A DNA stretch of 64,000 nucleotides, taken from NCBI RefSeq assembly GCF_000220525.1, contig NZ_AFPK01000026.1, positions 62,001-126,000 of the forward strand, in the 5' to 3' direction. The position numbers and the translations under genes were made by a program. Below, piece after piece: positions 27,199 through 36,369 of the stretch. Every line of letters starts with the position of its first letter. The first letter of the stretch is position 1. The notes beneath the pieces were generated by a model that was not told the DNA's origin, did no database searches, and worked only from the letters and a program-made list of their open reading frames with translations. The DNA is from Ochrovirga pacifica. GTDB taxonomy: Bacteria > Bacteroidota > Bacteroidia > Flavobacteriales > Flavobacteriaceae.

Positions 27199-27624
27199 AT
27201 GAGTATTGATTTAGAAAGTATAGAAGAAATTAGAAAACAGCATCAAATAATTTTGTTTGATGGAGTTTGCAATTTATGCAATCAATCCGTTCAAGTAGTT
27301 ATTAAAAATGATGCACACAACGTTTTCCGCTTTGCAGCCTTACAATCCGATAAAGGACTGAATTTTATTAAAAAAAACGACTTGGTTAACATAGATTCTA
27401 TTTTATTGATAACTCAAAACCAAATTTATACAAAATCTAGTGCAGCACTACAAATTGCCAAACAACTTAAAGGTGTATATCCGTTATTATTTGTGTTTTA
27501 CCCCATCCCTAAAGCTATAAGAGATTGGGTCTATGTTTATATTGCAAAAAACAGATATCGATGGTTTGGAAAAAAGGAACATTGTATGGTTCCAAGCACT
27601 GAACTGAAAGAAAAATTTATTTAA
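27199..27624 (+). CDS. DCC-family thiol-disulfide oxidoreductase-like protein
   Basis: 141 residues of the DUF393/DCC family, named for its N-terminal D-x-x-C-x-x-C: here FDGVCNLCN (D21, C24, C27). The segment RFAALQSDKG and the C-terminal YRWFGKK with a further Cys fit the family. It is predicted to be a redox-active thioredoxin-like protein of unknown partner. A -7-like box TATATTTG (27155-27162) precedes it without a clear -33. Confidence 0.85.
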   Translation: MSIDLESIEEIRKQHQIILFDGVCNLCNQSVQVVIKNDAHNVFRFAALQSDKGLNFIKKNDLVNIDSILLITQNQIYTKSSAALQIAKQLKGVYPLLFVFYPIPKAIRDWVYVYIAKNRYRWFGKKEHCMVPSTELKEKFI

Positions 27625-27688
27625 CTCCTTTTTTAAATAAGTTGCATATTTCTGATTATCCACTATTTTTGCTTCAAATTACAGAACG

Positions 27689-27982
27689 ATGAAAAAACTA
27701 AGAGAGCGCTGGGGGCTGCAATCCAATTGGGGAATTTTAGCAATTATTGTTGCTTTTAGCATTAATGGCTCTTTTGCCGCATATATTGTAAGACCTTTAC
27801 TTACCATAATTGGGGTTACTAAAGAAAACTTAAACATAGTTGTTTACTATATTTTATACTTAGTACCTGTTTTTATCGTTTATCAATTTACATTGCCATA
27901 CTCAGGATGGCTTGTTGGTCAGTATCGTTTTTTTAAAAACATGCAAGACAAGATGTTTAAAAGAATGAAAATTAAGTCATAA
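27689..27982 (+). CDS. DUF6787-like small membrane protein
   Basis: 97 residues with the family-like opening MKKLRERWGLQSNWGILAII, two hydrophobic helices (about 15-40 and 48-68), an FSINGSFAAYIVRPLL motif between them and a basic tail. It resembles the Bacteroidota-specific DUF6787 proteins of unknown function. It lies 64 bases after the DCC gene on the same strand. Confidence 0.72.
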   Translation: MKKLRERWGLQSNWGILAIIVAFSINGSFAAYIVRPLLTIIGVTKENLNIVVYYILYLVPVFIVYQFTLPYSGWLVGQYRFFKNMQDKMFKRMKIKS

Positions 27983-28047
27983 ATAAAGATCACATCTTAA
28001 ATTTGTTTGTGTTTTTTGTAACTTACACAGACGAAATTAGGAAGACA

Positions 28048-28917
28048 ATGATTCATCAAATCCCCGATATTTCTTTTAAAAACAAAACTCCTTACGGTGA
28101 TTTTGAATTGATTGAGTTATCGGAATTGTTTCAAAGGATTTTTGATAGTCAAAACCACAATCCCACCTTAGCTCATAAAATTGACTTTTTTGCTTTATTA
28201 TTGGTCACTAACGGATTTGGTACGCATACTATAGACTTAAAAACACATCAACTAAAACAAGGCTCTATTGTAAAAATAAGCAAAGGCCAAGTGCATGCTT
28301 TTCAAAAAAAGCCAACGTATAAAGGGTATTTAATTCTTTTTACTGAAGAGTTTTTATTCCGTTACTTTTCACCATCTTCCATTCAGTTAATTGCGCATTT
28401 GTACAACTATCATATTGCTCCCGCTATTAATTCTGATAAAAAATTAAACCATGTATTCATAACACAACTTCAGGAAGAAATTCGTTATAAAACACACTAC
28501 GCATACAAGAACATTATAGCCTCTATTCTAGAAATATACTTGCTAAAGTTAGAAAGAAAAAATCCACATCAGCACCTAACCCCAAAAAATACAAAGGATT
28601 ACAGCACGTTTTTACAATTTAAAAATTTGGTTGAAACCAAATGTCATCAAACCAGAAACGTAAAAGATTATGCTAAAAATTTACAATTGTCTACCAAAAG
28701 ACTAAATGAAGTAGTAAAAAAAGCAACTTTAAATACTGCCAAAATATTTATTGATAATTATGTAATTCTAGAAATCAAAAGAGAAATTGCAAGCACCAAT
28801 AAAAGCTTAAAAGAAATTTCTTTTGCCATGGGCTTTGATGAAGTAACCAATTTTACCAAATTCTTTAAGAAAAAAACAGGACATACTCCAAAATCTTTTA
28901 AAAACTCTTTTCTGTAA
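28048..28917 (+). CDS. AraC-family transcriptional regulator
   Basis: 289 residues from ATG 28048 (the frame is open to a TTG at 28003, which is less likely). A cupin-like sensing domain (about 30-150: LLLVTNGFGTHTIDLK, GSIVKISKGQVHAFQKKP) leads to a C-terminal double HTH (about 195-289) with the AraC signature SLKEISFAMGFDEVTNFTKFFKKKTGHTPKSF. The effector is unknown. No obvious target is adjacent; egtB lies 306 bases downstream. Confidence 0.88.
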   Translation: MIHQIPDISFKNKTPYGDFELIELSELFQRIFDSQNHNPTLAHKIDFFALLLVTNGFGTHTIDLKTHQLKQGSIVKISKGQVHAFQKKPTYKGYLILFTEEFLFRYFSPSSIQLIAHLYNYHIAPAINSDKKLNHVFITQLQEEIRYKTHYAYKNIIASILEIYLLKLERKNPHQHLTPKNTKDYSTFLQFKNLVETKCHQTRNVKDYAKNLQLSTKRLNEVVKKATLNTAKIFIDNYVILEIKREIASTNKSLKEISFAMGFDEVTNFTKFFKKKTGHTPKSFKNSFL

Positions 28918-29223
28918 AACCCCATATTTACCATTTTATCAGTTTCATTTACCTTTTTTAAAATTACCACAGCATCTATTTTTATAAAACACAAACAATG
29001 ACTATGGATGATGTTTCTACCGTATTTATAAATAAAGGCCTAACCAACATATAGCTGTTAAAAATCAAGCGACAACCTGTAAAATAATTGAGGATTTTAA
29101 CAAACAATTTACAATCTTCTTATTCTATATAAGCTTATTTATACACAAACCATTTTATTAGTTTTTTTGATTAAGATTCTTCTTATCAAGTTGAAGTTCG
29201 TATCTTTTAAAAAAATAGAAAGC
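28918..29223 (+). other. Intergenic region upstream of egtB
   Basis: 306 bases without a gene. Only an 18-codon frame at 28998-29054 and AT-rich tracts are visible. TATCTTTT (about 29202-29209) resembles a -7 box for egtB but lacks a well-spaced TTG. No terminator-quality hairpin was seen. Confidence 0.5.
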
Positions 29224-30372
29224 ATGAATTTATTAGAAAAATACAACGCTGTAAGACAACAAACCTTAGCCTTTTGCAGTCACCTAGCAGTTGAAGATTT
29301 TTCCATACAGGTAGCAAAATTTGCAAGTCCAGCAAAATGGCACTTGGCTCACACTACTTGGTTTTTTGAAACGTTTATCTTAAAAAAACAAATAAATCAA
29401 TACCCTGAATTTAACGAAAATTATAATTTTTTATTCAACAGTTATTACAATAATGTAGGAGATAGAATACTACAAGCCAACCGAGGAAACCTTTCTAGGC
29501 CTAGTATTCAAGAAATCTATGCTTATAGAAAACATGTAGACACCCACATGCAACAACTTTTAAACACAGATCTTAATCTAGACCTTAAAAAGTTAATTGT
29601 TTTGGGACTTCAGCACGAAGAACAGCACCAAGAACTATTGGTTACCGATGTAAAATATATGTTAGGCCACAATCCTATTTTTCCTGCATACCACCCAAAC
29701 ACAAACTTAAGCAAAGACACTAACCTTTGTACAAATCTGATAAAAATCAATCAAGGAATATACAAAATCGGTCATCAAGGAACCGATTTTTGCTTTGATA
29801 ACGAACTGGGAGTACACCAAGTTTTTATTGATGACTTTCATATTCAAAACTACCTAGTAACCAATGGAGATTTTTTAGAATTTATGAAAGATGGAGCCTA
29901 TCAAAATTTTAATCTTTGGTTAGATGATGGGTGGCATTGGATACAGAAAAATAACATTAACGCTCCCTTGTATTGGCATTTTTATAAAGGAGAATGGCAT
30001 CAATATACCTTCGCTGGACTATGCAAAGTAGATCCTAATGCAATTTTATGTCATGTTAGTTATTACGAAGCTGTAGCTTTTGCTGAATGGAAAAAAATGC
30101 GATTGCCTACAGAATTTGAGTGGGAAGTTGCTTCTAAACAATTAAACTGGGGAACTCGATGGGAATGGACACAAAGTGCTTATCTACCCTATCCTAATTT
30201 TAAGAAAGAAAGTGGTGCCGTTGGGGAATACAATGGCAAATTTATGAGCAATAAAATGGTTCTTAGAGGAGCTTCTGCAGCTACATCAAAAAACCACAGT
30301 AGAACTACTTACAGAAACTTTTTTCATCCATCAGAAAGATGGCAATTTACAGGAATCCGATTAGCAAAATAA
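29224..30372 (+). CDS. egtB: Ergothioneine biosynthesis protein EgtB (sulfoxide synthase)
   Basis: Non-haem iron enzyme that joins trimethylhistidine (hercynine) to a thiol with oxygen. 382 residues: an N-terminal DinB-like domain supplies iron ligands His43 (WHLAHTTWFFE), His131 and His135 (HEEQHQE); a C-terminal FGE-sulfatase fold follows (about 170-382; LPTEFEWEVASK, RTTYRNFFHPSERWQFTGIRLAK). ATG 29224 chosen; an in-frame TTG at 29167 is rejected. No egtA, egtC or egtE is nearby, so the thiol donor and C-S lyase are not shown. Confidence 0.92.
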   Translation: MNLLEKYNAVRQQTLAFCSHLAVEDFSIQVAKFASPAKWHLAHTTWFFETFILKKQINQYPEFNENYNFLFNSYYNNVGDRILQANRGNLSRPSIQEIYAYRKHVDTHMQQLLNTDLNLDLKKLIVLGLQHEEQHQELLVTDVKYMLGHNPIFPAYHPNTNLSKDTNLCTNLIKINQGIYKIGHQGTDFCFDNELGVHQVFIDDFHIQNYLVTNGDFLEFMKDGAYQNFNLWLDDGWHWIQKNNINAPLYWHFYKGEWHQYTFAGLCKVDPNAILCHVSYYEAVAFAEWKKMRLPTEFEWEVASKQLNWGTRWEWTQSAYLPYPNFKKESGAVGEYNGKFMSNKMVLRGASAATSKNHSRTTYRNFFHPSERWQFTGIRLAK

Positions 30373-30374
30373 CT

Positions 30375-31322
30375 ATGATTGAAAATTTTAAAACTGAAAT
30401 AGACCTTGGCTTGTCTTCTACAACAAAAAAACTGCCTTCCAAGTATTTTTACAACAAAAAAGGAGATGCTCTTTTTGTAGAAATTATGAATTTACCAGAG
30501 TATTACCTAACCAGAAGTGAGTTTGATATTTTTAAAAATAAAACTCAAGATTTAATTCAGCATTTAGGATTAGAAAAAAACACCTTTTTTGAACTGATAG
30601 AGCTTGGTGCCGGAGATGGAACTAAAACCAAACAGCTATTAAAATCTTTGTCTAAAGAAAATTATTCTTTTAATTATTTGCCTATTGATATTTCTCACAA
30701 CGCATTGAGTTTGTTAAAAAAAGATCTTCAAAATTCTTTGCCCAAAGTTCTTGTACACACGCAACAAGGAGATTATTTTGAAGTATTGGCCTCTTTAAAA
30801 CAAAGCAATCATCCAAAAGTTGTTTTATTTTTAGGCTCTAACATAGGAAATATGGAAGATGCTGTTGCAGCTAAATTCCTAAAAAACCTTGCTGCTAATT
30901 TGCAAACCAACGACACATTGTTGTTAGGAGTAGATTTGATTAAAGCCAAAGAAATTATACTGCCTGCTTATAATGATAGCAAAGGTGTTACGGCACAATT
31001 CAACTTAAATTTATTACAAAGAATTAATGATGAATTGGGAGGAAATTTTAATTTGGATGATTTTGATCATGCTCCAGAATACAACGAACGTGAAGGAATT
31101 GCTAAAAGTTATATTGTAAGCAATCGATCGCAAACTGTACATATCACCGCAACAGGAAACACGTATCACTTTAATAAAGGAGAAAAAATTCATACCGAAA
31201 TTTCAAGAAAGTACAACGATGCTTTGCTTCAAGAAATTATTAAAGACAGTGACTTGCACATACAAACAAAAATTGTAGACAGCAAACAGTATTTTGCAGA
31301 TTACATTCTAAAAAAACAATAA
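30375..31322 (+). CDS. egtD: L-histidine N(alpha)-methyltransferase EgtD
   Basis: Makes hercynine from histidine with three AdoMet. 315 residues from ATG 30375, two bases after the egtB stop. Motifs: LPSKYFYNKKGDALFVEIM with PEYYLTRSE, the AdoMet loop ELGAGDGTKT, PIDISHNAL, FLGSNIGNME, and LLLGVDLIKAK. A longer in-frame start inside egtB (30339) is rejected. The egtB-egtD pair is the minimal core of the pathway. Confidence 0.93.
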   Translation: MIENFKTEIDLGLSSTTKKLPSKYFYNKKGDALFVEIMNLPEYYLTRSEFDIFKNKTQDLIQHLGLEKNTFFELIELGAGDGTKTKQLLKSLSKENYSFNYLPIDISHNALSLLKKDLQNSLPKVLVHTQQGDYFEVLASLKQSNHPKVVLFLGSNIGNMEDAVAAKFLKNLAANLQTNDTLLLGVDLIKAKEIILPAYNDSKGVTAQFNLNLLQRINDELGGNFNLDDFDHAPEYNEREGIAKSYIVSNRSQTVHITATGNTYHFNKGEKIHTEISRKYNDALLQEIIKDSDLHIQTKIVDSKQYFADYILKKQ

Positions 31323-31325
31323 TTT

Positions 31326-31982
31326 ATGTGTGTTTTAGGGCTCTTAGGATTGGGGAATTACAGTACTTTGTTTTATATAAAAGAGCTAAACCAACAATAC
31401 CAGCAACAAAAAGGAGGCTACAGCACTTGTCCTTTTATTATGCTTAATACTGATTTTAACACCATCAACCCTTACCTTCCTCATCCATCAGAAACATTAA
31501 ACAGAACTGTTCAACATTACATTCATCAACTAGAAACCTTAGCTCCTGACTGTATACTTATTCCTAACATTACACTTCACCAAACCATCGATTTACTAAA
31601 AATCAACACCCCCATTTTACACCCTGTAACATTATGTCTTCAAAAATTACAGAAAAACAACGTGAATAGTATTGTAATTTTTGCAACCAAACACACAATG
31701 ACTTCTTCTTATTTACCTCAATATTTTCAGTCTAAACATATCGATGTAAAAAAACCTACGCCTTCCGATGTAGATTTTATAGATACTTTTAGACAACGAG
31801 TGTACCATCAGCAAGAAAGCCCTGAAGAAATTACACAATTTTACAGCATTATACAGCGTTATACCCAAACAACTAGTGTGGTTTTGGCTTGTACTGAATT
31901 ATCTATATACAATCCTAAAGCTAATGGGATTTACGATATGGTTCAAATACAAATACAAGCTGCAGTAGACAAAATTCTTTAA
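31326..31982 (+). CDS. Aspartate/glutamate racemase-superfamily protein, one catalytic Cys missing
   Basis: 218 residues starting three bases after egtD. The fold is recognisable from the N-terminal LGLLGLGNYSTLFYIKELN and the C-terminal catalytic VVLACTELSI. The first active-site Cys (or Thr), normally in a C/T-N-T-x-H motif, is replaced: here the segment reads IPNITLH, placing Asn at that position. True two-base racemisation is therefore doubtful; single-Cys relatives act as decarboxylases or one-sided racemases. Coupling to egtBD suggests a step on an ergothioneine-related amino acid, but that is inference. Confidence 0.78.
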   Translation: MCVLGLLGLGNYSTLFYIKELNQQYQQQKGGYSTCPFIMLNTDFNTINPYLPHPSETLNRTVQHYIHQLETLAPDCILIPNITLHQTIDLLKINTPILHPVTLCLQKLQKNNVNSIVIFATKHTMTSSYLPQYFQSKHIDVKKPTPSDVDFIDTFRQRVYHQQESPEEITQFYSIIQRYTQTTSVVLACTELSIYNPKANGIYDMVQIQIQAAVDKIL

Positions 31983-32093
31983 CCTGCCAACATTTACCAT
32001 TTTTAACCTTATGTTGATGGTTGTTTTTTGAGAATTTCGTATCAATTTTGTAATATCTGTAAATGTATCAACCCTATAAAAAATACAAATCAC

Positions 32094-32942
32094 ATGAAAA
32101 TAGCAGTAACCTCAGCAAACGGAAAATTAGGTTCATCTATCATTAAAAATTTAATTCCGCTAGTAGGAAAAGAAAACGTAGTTGGAATTGCTAGAACTCC
32201 TAAAAAAGCAGAACGATTAGGAATTGAGATTAGAAAAGGTGACTATAATAGTAGAGAAGAATTTAATTTAGCATTAAAAGGAATTGATAAAGTTGTATTG
32301 CTATCGGGTATGGATAAGCCCGAAAACCGAATTCAACAACACAGAAATGTGATTGAGGCTGCTGTGCAAAACAATGTTCAAAAAATAGTCTATACAAGTA
32401 TTGTTGGAGACGAAACAGGAAATGCTTTTAGCCCCATAGTACAAAGCAACCGTAAAACTGAAGAAGATGTTAAAAAATCTGGTTTAAAATATGTTATAGG
32501 AAGAAATGGTGTATATATTGAGCCTGATTTGGATTACCTAGACACTTATGTAAAAGAAGGAGAAATAAGAAATTGCGCTAACAATGGTAAGTGTACTTAT
32601 ACAAGTCGTGAAGAATTAGGAGCAGCATATGCAAAACTTGTTTTAGACGACCAACATAACCAACAAACGTACAACTTGGTAGGTAGTGCAATTACACAAA
32701 CAGAACTAGCACAAATTATCAATCAAGTTTTTGGTACATCCTTAACCTTTAAAGCTATTTCTTTTGATGCTTATTTAGAAGAAAGGAAAGCAGCTTTGGG
32801 AGATTTTCTTGGAACTATTATTGCCGGTATTTATAAAGGTATACAAACTGGTGCTTACGATATTTCTTCCGATTTTGAAAAAATTATGGGCAAACCCCAC
32901 GCTTCTGTTACCGAAATGATGGTTGCTTATAAAAACAAATAA
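32094..32942 (+). CDS. NmrA-like NAD(P)-binding reductase (atypical SDR)
   Basis: 282 residues from ATG 32094. Rossmann motif SANGKLGSSIIKNL near the start, then GIARTPKKAERLGIEIRKGDY, VVLLSGMD and KIVYTSIVGDE, the pattern of quinone oxidoreductase 2 / NmrA-like proteins. It lacks the YxxxK of classical SDRs, as expected for the atypical class. Substrate unknown. A terminator follows at once. Confidence 0.83.
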   Translation: MKIAVTSANGKLGSSIIKNLIPLVGKENVVGIARTPKKAERLGIEIRKGDYNSREEFNLALKGIDKVVLLSGMDKPENRIQQHRNVIEAAVQNNVQKIVYTSIVGDETGNAFSPIVQSNRKTEEDVKKSGLKYVIGRNGVYIEPDLDYLDTYVKEGEIRNCANNGKCTYTSREELGAAYAKLVLDDQHNQQTYNLVGSAITQTELAQIINQVFGTSLTFKAISFDAYLEERKAALGDFLGTIIAGIYKGIQTGAYDISSDFEKIMGKPHASVTEMMVAYKNK

Positions 32943-32950
32943 GTACAAGA

Positions 32951-32980
32951 ACAGCTCCTTAAAAAAGGAGCTGTTTTTTT
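32951..32980 (+). terminator. Terminator between convergent genes
   Basis: ACAGCTCCTT, AAAA loop, AAGGAGCTGT and seven T residues, ending three bases from the stop of the minus-strand propeller gene. Confidence 0.88.
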
Positions 32981-32982
32981 AA

Positions 32983-34884
32983 CTATTCAATACATATTAC
33001 TTCCTTCATCGTACGATGGTAAATTTTCCCATTGGCATAGCTTAAGGAATTTACTGTCCACGTTTTTCCGCTTTGCCCCAAATCATTTACAGCTACTAAA
33101 GCAGACTCATCAAACTTTTTTGCGTTGGCATTTACTACATACACCATACCAACTGCATTGGTAAAATAAATATAGTTGTTAATCTTAGTTGGCGATCCTA
33201 AAAAACATTTCTGAAACCCATTGCCCCTTGTACGAGGATCAGCAGCATTCAGCTGTCCTTGGGAATTTAACCCGTCGTTATTTTGCGGAATACCATACAG
33301 ATAATTCCCTTTTGCATCTGTATTTCTTGGTACTTCCAAATGTTCATTTTCTCCTGTAATTGTATTGTGTTTGGCTAAATAAGGACTGTATCGTACCATA
33401 TAGTACACATTATTCTCTGTAAAAAAATTGCAATGTCTTTGATTTTGTAATCCTTTTAATTTTACATTTTCTGCTAAAACATAGCTTTGTTTTACCGTAT
33501 CAAAATTATATTGATTTACAATATTTAACTGCTTTTTAGCTATAAATTTTCCTGTATTAGCATCAATAATAGTATGATGATTACCTTTATCAAACCAAGA
33601 AGCTTTACCACTATTCCAATGCTGAGTGCTTAATGCTCCCCAACCAGATAATGTATTGGGTTCTTTAGGTTGCCAATTCCAAATTTCTATTCCTTGATTC
33701 TCTTTAGCCAAAGAAATCAAACTCAAACCAACAGGCCTCTCTGGTACTTCATGTGGCCCTCCTCTACCCATTAAAATTGCGGGTATTCCTTCAGCAGTTT
33801 CTCCCAAAATTGGTGTGTTGTAATGGGTAAGTGCTTGTTGGGTTACCCAAATACGCTTACCTGTTAGTTTATCAAAGGCATGTAAGTAGTTCCAATCTTT
33901 TTGTCTTAGAATATCTACTGAAACAGGAGGTTCTACATTCAATATTAAATTTTGAAATAACACAGAATCAAACTGCTTGTTAAAAGGTCTACCTATAGTA
34001 GGCTGCCAAGTACGTTCCCAAACTCGTATTCCATCTATGGTAAAACAAGCCATCCCTCCGCTTGCATTAATTGCCCAAACATGTGTTCCGTCTGTTGCAG
34101 GACAGGGAGTTGTAGCATCACTAAAACCGTAGTTGTATTGACTTTCAATTGTTCCTTTTACCGTTTTTTGCCATAAAATTTTACCTGTCTCAGAATTCAA
34201 GCACAACAACACAATATCTTTGCTACTCGCTCCTCCATTTTTCTTTTTTCTTGCCAACTCTAATTCAGCAAACAGCTCTCTTAAACTTTCGTTCTTTTTA
34301 TGAACAAAGCCTCTATAACTCTCTAAAACTTTAGCATATTCTTTTCCAACTTTGTCTTTTCTCATCATATTTCTTTCAATTTCTGGTCTTTCTAAAACAG
34401 AACCATGTTGGTAATAAGCATTATTTTTTAGTACTTGCTGCCACTTAGTATGGCCTATTTTATAGTTTTTTTGCAAAAGCAAAAAGTCTTTATTTTGGTT
34501 CATTTCTAAGGCATTTACCTCGGCTTTAAATTTTTTATTATATGTCTTCTTTATTTGTTGATATGCTTTTAATAGTATTTTATGTTCTGGATTTTTATTA
34601 GGAGGATTGATGGTTAAAAATAATTTATCATTCCATACTGCAATTCCGCTTTGCCCTCCTTCTGGCAAGGTAGTTTTCCATTTGATGTTTTTTCCTGTAC
34701 GCACCGACCAATGAGTAGGAACACGATTATTTGTTTGTACTTTCCAATTTCCATGTGGCCCTCCAGACATAGGCCATTGATTTTCACTATTGGCAACTAT
34801 AACGCTGGTTTGAGCTCTAGATTGATAAGAAATTAGCATTAGCCCTATCAACATTCCTGTTGTAATTTTTTTAAATAGTTTCAT
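32983..34884 (-). CDS. Secreted PQQ-type beta-propeller protein
   Basis: 633 residues: signal peptide ending YQSRAQ, then WPMSGGPHGNWKV and WSVRTGKNIKWKTTLPEGGQSG, the form seen in planctomycete 'PQQ-binding-like' proteins. Several W-containing blades follow (GKILWQKT, GIRVWERTW, GKRIWVTQ). A Lys/Glu-rich helical stretch (about residues 98-220) interrupts the first blades. The residues of PQQ-dependent dehydrogenases (Ca site, Cys-Cys disulfide) are not evident, so it may not bind PQQ. It is the last gene of the DUF1592-DUF1552-permease run. Confidence 0.78.
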   Translation of the reverse strand: MKLFKKITTGMLIGLMLISYQSRAQTSVIVANSENQWPMSGGPHGNWKVQTNNRVPTHWSVRTGKNIKWKTTLPEGGQSGIAVWNDKLFLTINPPNKNPEHKILLKAYQQIKKTYNKKFKAEVNALEMNQNKDFLLLQKNYKIGHTKWQQVLKNNAYYQHGSVLERPEIERNMMRKDKVGKEYAKVLESYRGFVHKKNESLRELFAELELARKKKNGGASSKDIVLLCLNSETGKILWQKTVKGTIESQYNYGFSDATTPCPATDGTHVWAINASGGMACFTIDGIRVWERTWQPTIGRPFNKQFDSVLFQNLILNVEPPVSVDILRQKDWNYLHAFDKLTGKRIWVTQQALTHYNTPILGETAEGIPAILMGRGGPHEVPERPVGLSLISLAKENQGIEIWNWQPKEPNTLSGWGALSTQHWNSGKASWFDKGNHHTIIDANTGKFIAKKQLNIVNQYNFDTVKQSYVLAENVKLKGLQNQRHCNFFTENNVYYMVRYSPYLAKHNTITGENEHLEVPRNTDAKGNYLYGIPQNNDGLNSQGQLNAADPRTRGNGFQKCFLGSPTKINNYIYFTNAVGMVYVVNANAKKFDESALVAVNDLGQSGKTWTVNSLSYANGKIYHRTMKEVICIE

Positions 34885-34918
34885 CTGTGATTTTTTTGAT
34901 TGATTATGTCTGCTTTAG

Positions 34919-34947
34919 AACTATAGTTTTACAGCATAACTGTAGTT
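34919..34947. repeat. Repeated AACTrTAGTT boxes upstream of the propeller gene
   Basis: AACTATAGTT (34919-34928, a perfect palindrome) and AACTGTAGTT (34938-34947), 19 bp apart, 35 bases upstream of the propeller start. Possible regulator half-sites; no promoter box was found between. Confidence 0.35.
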
Positions 34948-34992
34948 AATTAGCAAAGTAGTAACCTGTATATTTTAAGCTTTATTAAGATG

Positions 34993-36312
34993 CTACGCTG
35001 TTTTTGAGTTGCTATAACCGTAAAAAATTACAGGAATCAAACAAATCATAGGCATAATGAACGAAAATTTTACTTCAGGTACACCCAAAATGGTTGTGTT
35101 GGCCAATTCGGGTCCTCCTATATCTATAATCAACCCTTGCATAGGTGGAAATATTGCTCCCCCCACAATAGCCATCACCAAAAATGCAGAACCTACTTTG
35201 GCTTCGCCCCCCATATCTTTTAAAGCAATTCCGTAAATGGTTGGGAAGTTAATGGACATAAATAACGACACAAATACCAAACTAACCAAACCTGCCATCC
35301 CAGGCATTACAATAGCTCCTAAGCAACACAAAACAGACATAATTGCGTAAAGAAATAACAGTTTTGGGGCTTTAAATTTACTCATCAACCCAGTAGCAAT
35401 AAACCTACCCGATAAAAAAATAGACATAGCAAACATATTCCAATAGGTTGCCTGCAATTGATCGTTAGCAGGTCTAGATTGATTTAAATATTCAACATAT
35501 TGAAAAATAGCTGTCCAACACATAATTTGTGCACCCACATAGGTAGCCTGAGTAAGCACTCCGGGTAAAAAAGCTTTTTTGGCAAATATTTTTTGAAAAG
35601 ATTCCTTTAACGTTATCTCTTCCTCTTCTTGTACTTTAGGGATTTTAGTCATCCAAACAATTCCTAAAACTACCAAAACCACAGCACCAATTCCTAAATA
35701 CGGACTACTAATCGTTGCTAGGTCTTCAGTTCTCATAGTACTTTTAGTAACTGTATCTAAAGCACTGTAAGCCTCTTCTGTAAGTTGATTGGATTGTATT
35801 TGACTTAAAACCACAAATTGTGCTATAAGCATTCCTGAAAGTGACCCTATAGGATTAAAAGCTTGAGCTAAATTCAAACGTCTGGTAGCGGTGGACTTGT
35901 CTCCCAAAGATAAAATTAATGGATTTGCAGTGGTTTCTAACAAAGACAAACCACAAGTAATTACGTATAAAGAAATTAAAAAGAAATTGTAATCTTCTAA
36001 ACTAGAGGCTGGATAAAACAAAAATGCTCCTATAGCATACAATCCTAACCCTAGCAAAATTCCAGATTTATAACTGTATTTTCTGATGAACAATGCAGCA
36101 GGTAAAGCCATACAGCCATAGCCAAAATAAAAGGCAAACTGCACCAAATAAGCCTGAAACCAACTGAGTTCTGGCATAACTTTTTTAAAAGCTGTTACCA
36201 TAGGATTGGTAACATCGTTGGCAAAACCCCAAAGAGCAAATAATGAAGTAATTACAATAAAAGGCAGTACTAATTCTTTGCTTACTACCGGAGTATTTTT
36301 TTTTGTTGACAT
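34993..36312 (-). CDS. FucP-like MFS sugar permease
   Basis: A 439-residue inner-membrane carrier with twelve hydrophobic segments, of the L-fucose:proton symporter family. Diagnostic parts: FALWGFANDVTNPMV in helix 1 (in FucP an acidic residue here couples protons), QFAFYFGYGCMALPAALF, GLSLLETTANPLIL and RLNLAQAFNPIGSLSG. Such carriers in Bacteroidota import monosaccharides freed from polysaccharides: fucose, galactose, glucose or anhydrosugars. It lies 108 bases before the propeller gene and 57 bases after DUF1552. Confidence 0.87.
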   Translation of the reverse strand: MSTKKNTPVVSKELVLPFIVITSLFALWGFANDVTNPMVTAFKKVMPELSWFQAYLVQFAFYFGYGCMALPAALFIRKYSYKSGILLGLGLYAIGAFLFYPASSLEDYNFFLISLYVITCGLSLLETTANPLILSLGDKSTATRRLNLAQAFNPIGSLSGMLIAQFVVLSQIQSNQLTEEAYSALDTVTKSTMRTEDLATISSPYLGIGAVVLVVLGIVWMTKIPKVQEEEEITLKESFQKIFAKKAFLPGVLTQATYVGAQIMCWTAIFQYVEYLNQSRPANDQLQATYWNMFAMSIFLSGRFIATGLMSKFKAPKLLFLYAIMSVLCCLGAIVMPGMAGLVSLVFVSLFMSINFPTIYGIALKDMGGEAKVGSAFLVMAIVGGAIFPPMQGLIIDIGGPELANTTILGVPEVKFSFIMPMICLIPVIFYGYSNSKTA

Positions 36313-36369
36313 TGTTTTAGTTGTTAGTTGTTATTTTATAACTAAAAATTCTTATTACTAAATACTTGC

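Noticed and set aside
28998-29054. 18-codon frame and an adjacent open stretch upstream of egtB, considered as a decayed gene
   Set aside because: No similarity to a known family by eye; the open length is expected by chance in AT-rich DNA.
32983-34884. Quinoprotein alcohol dehydrogenase annotation for the propeller protein
   Set aside because: The vicinal Cys pair and Ca/PQQ ligands are not visible and the chain lacks a cytochrome domain; kept as PQQ-type propeller only.
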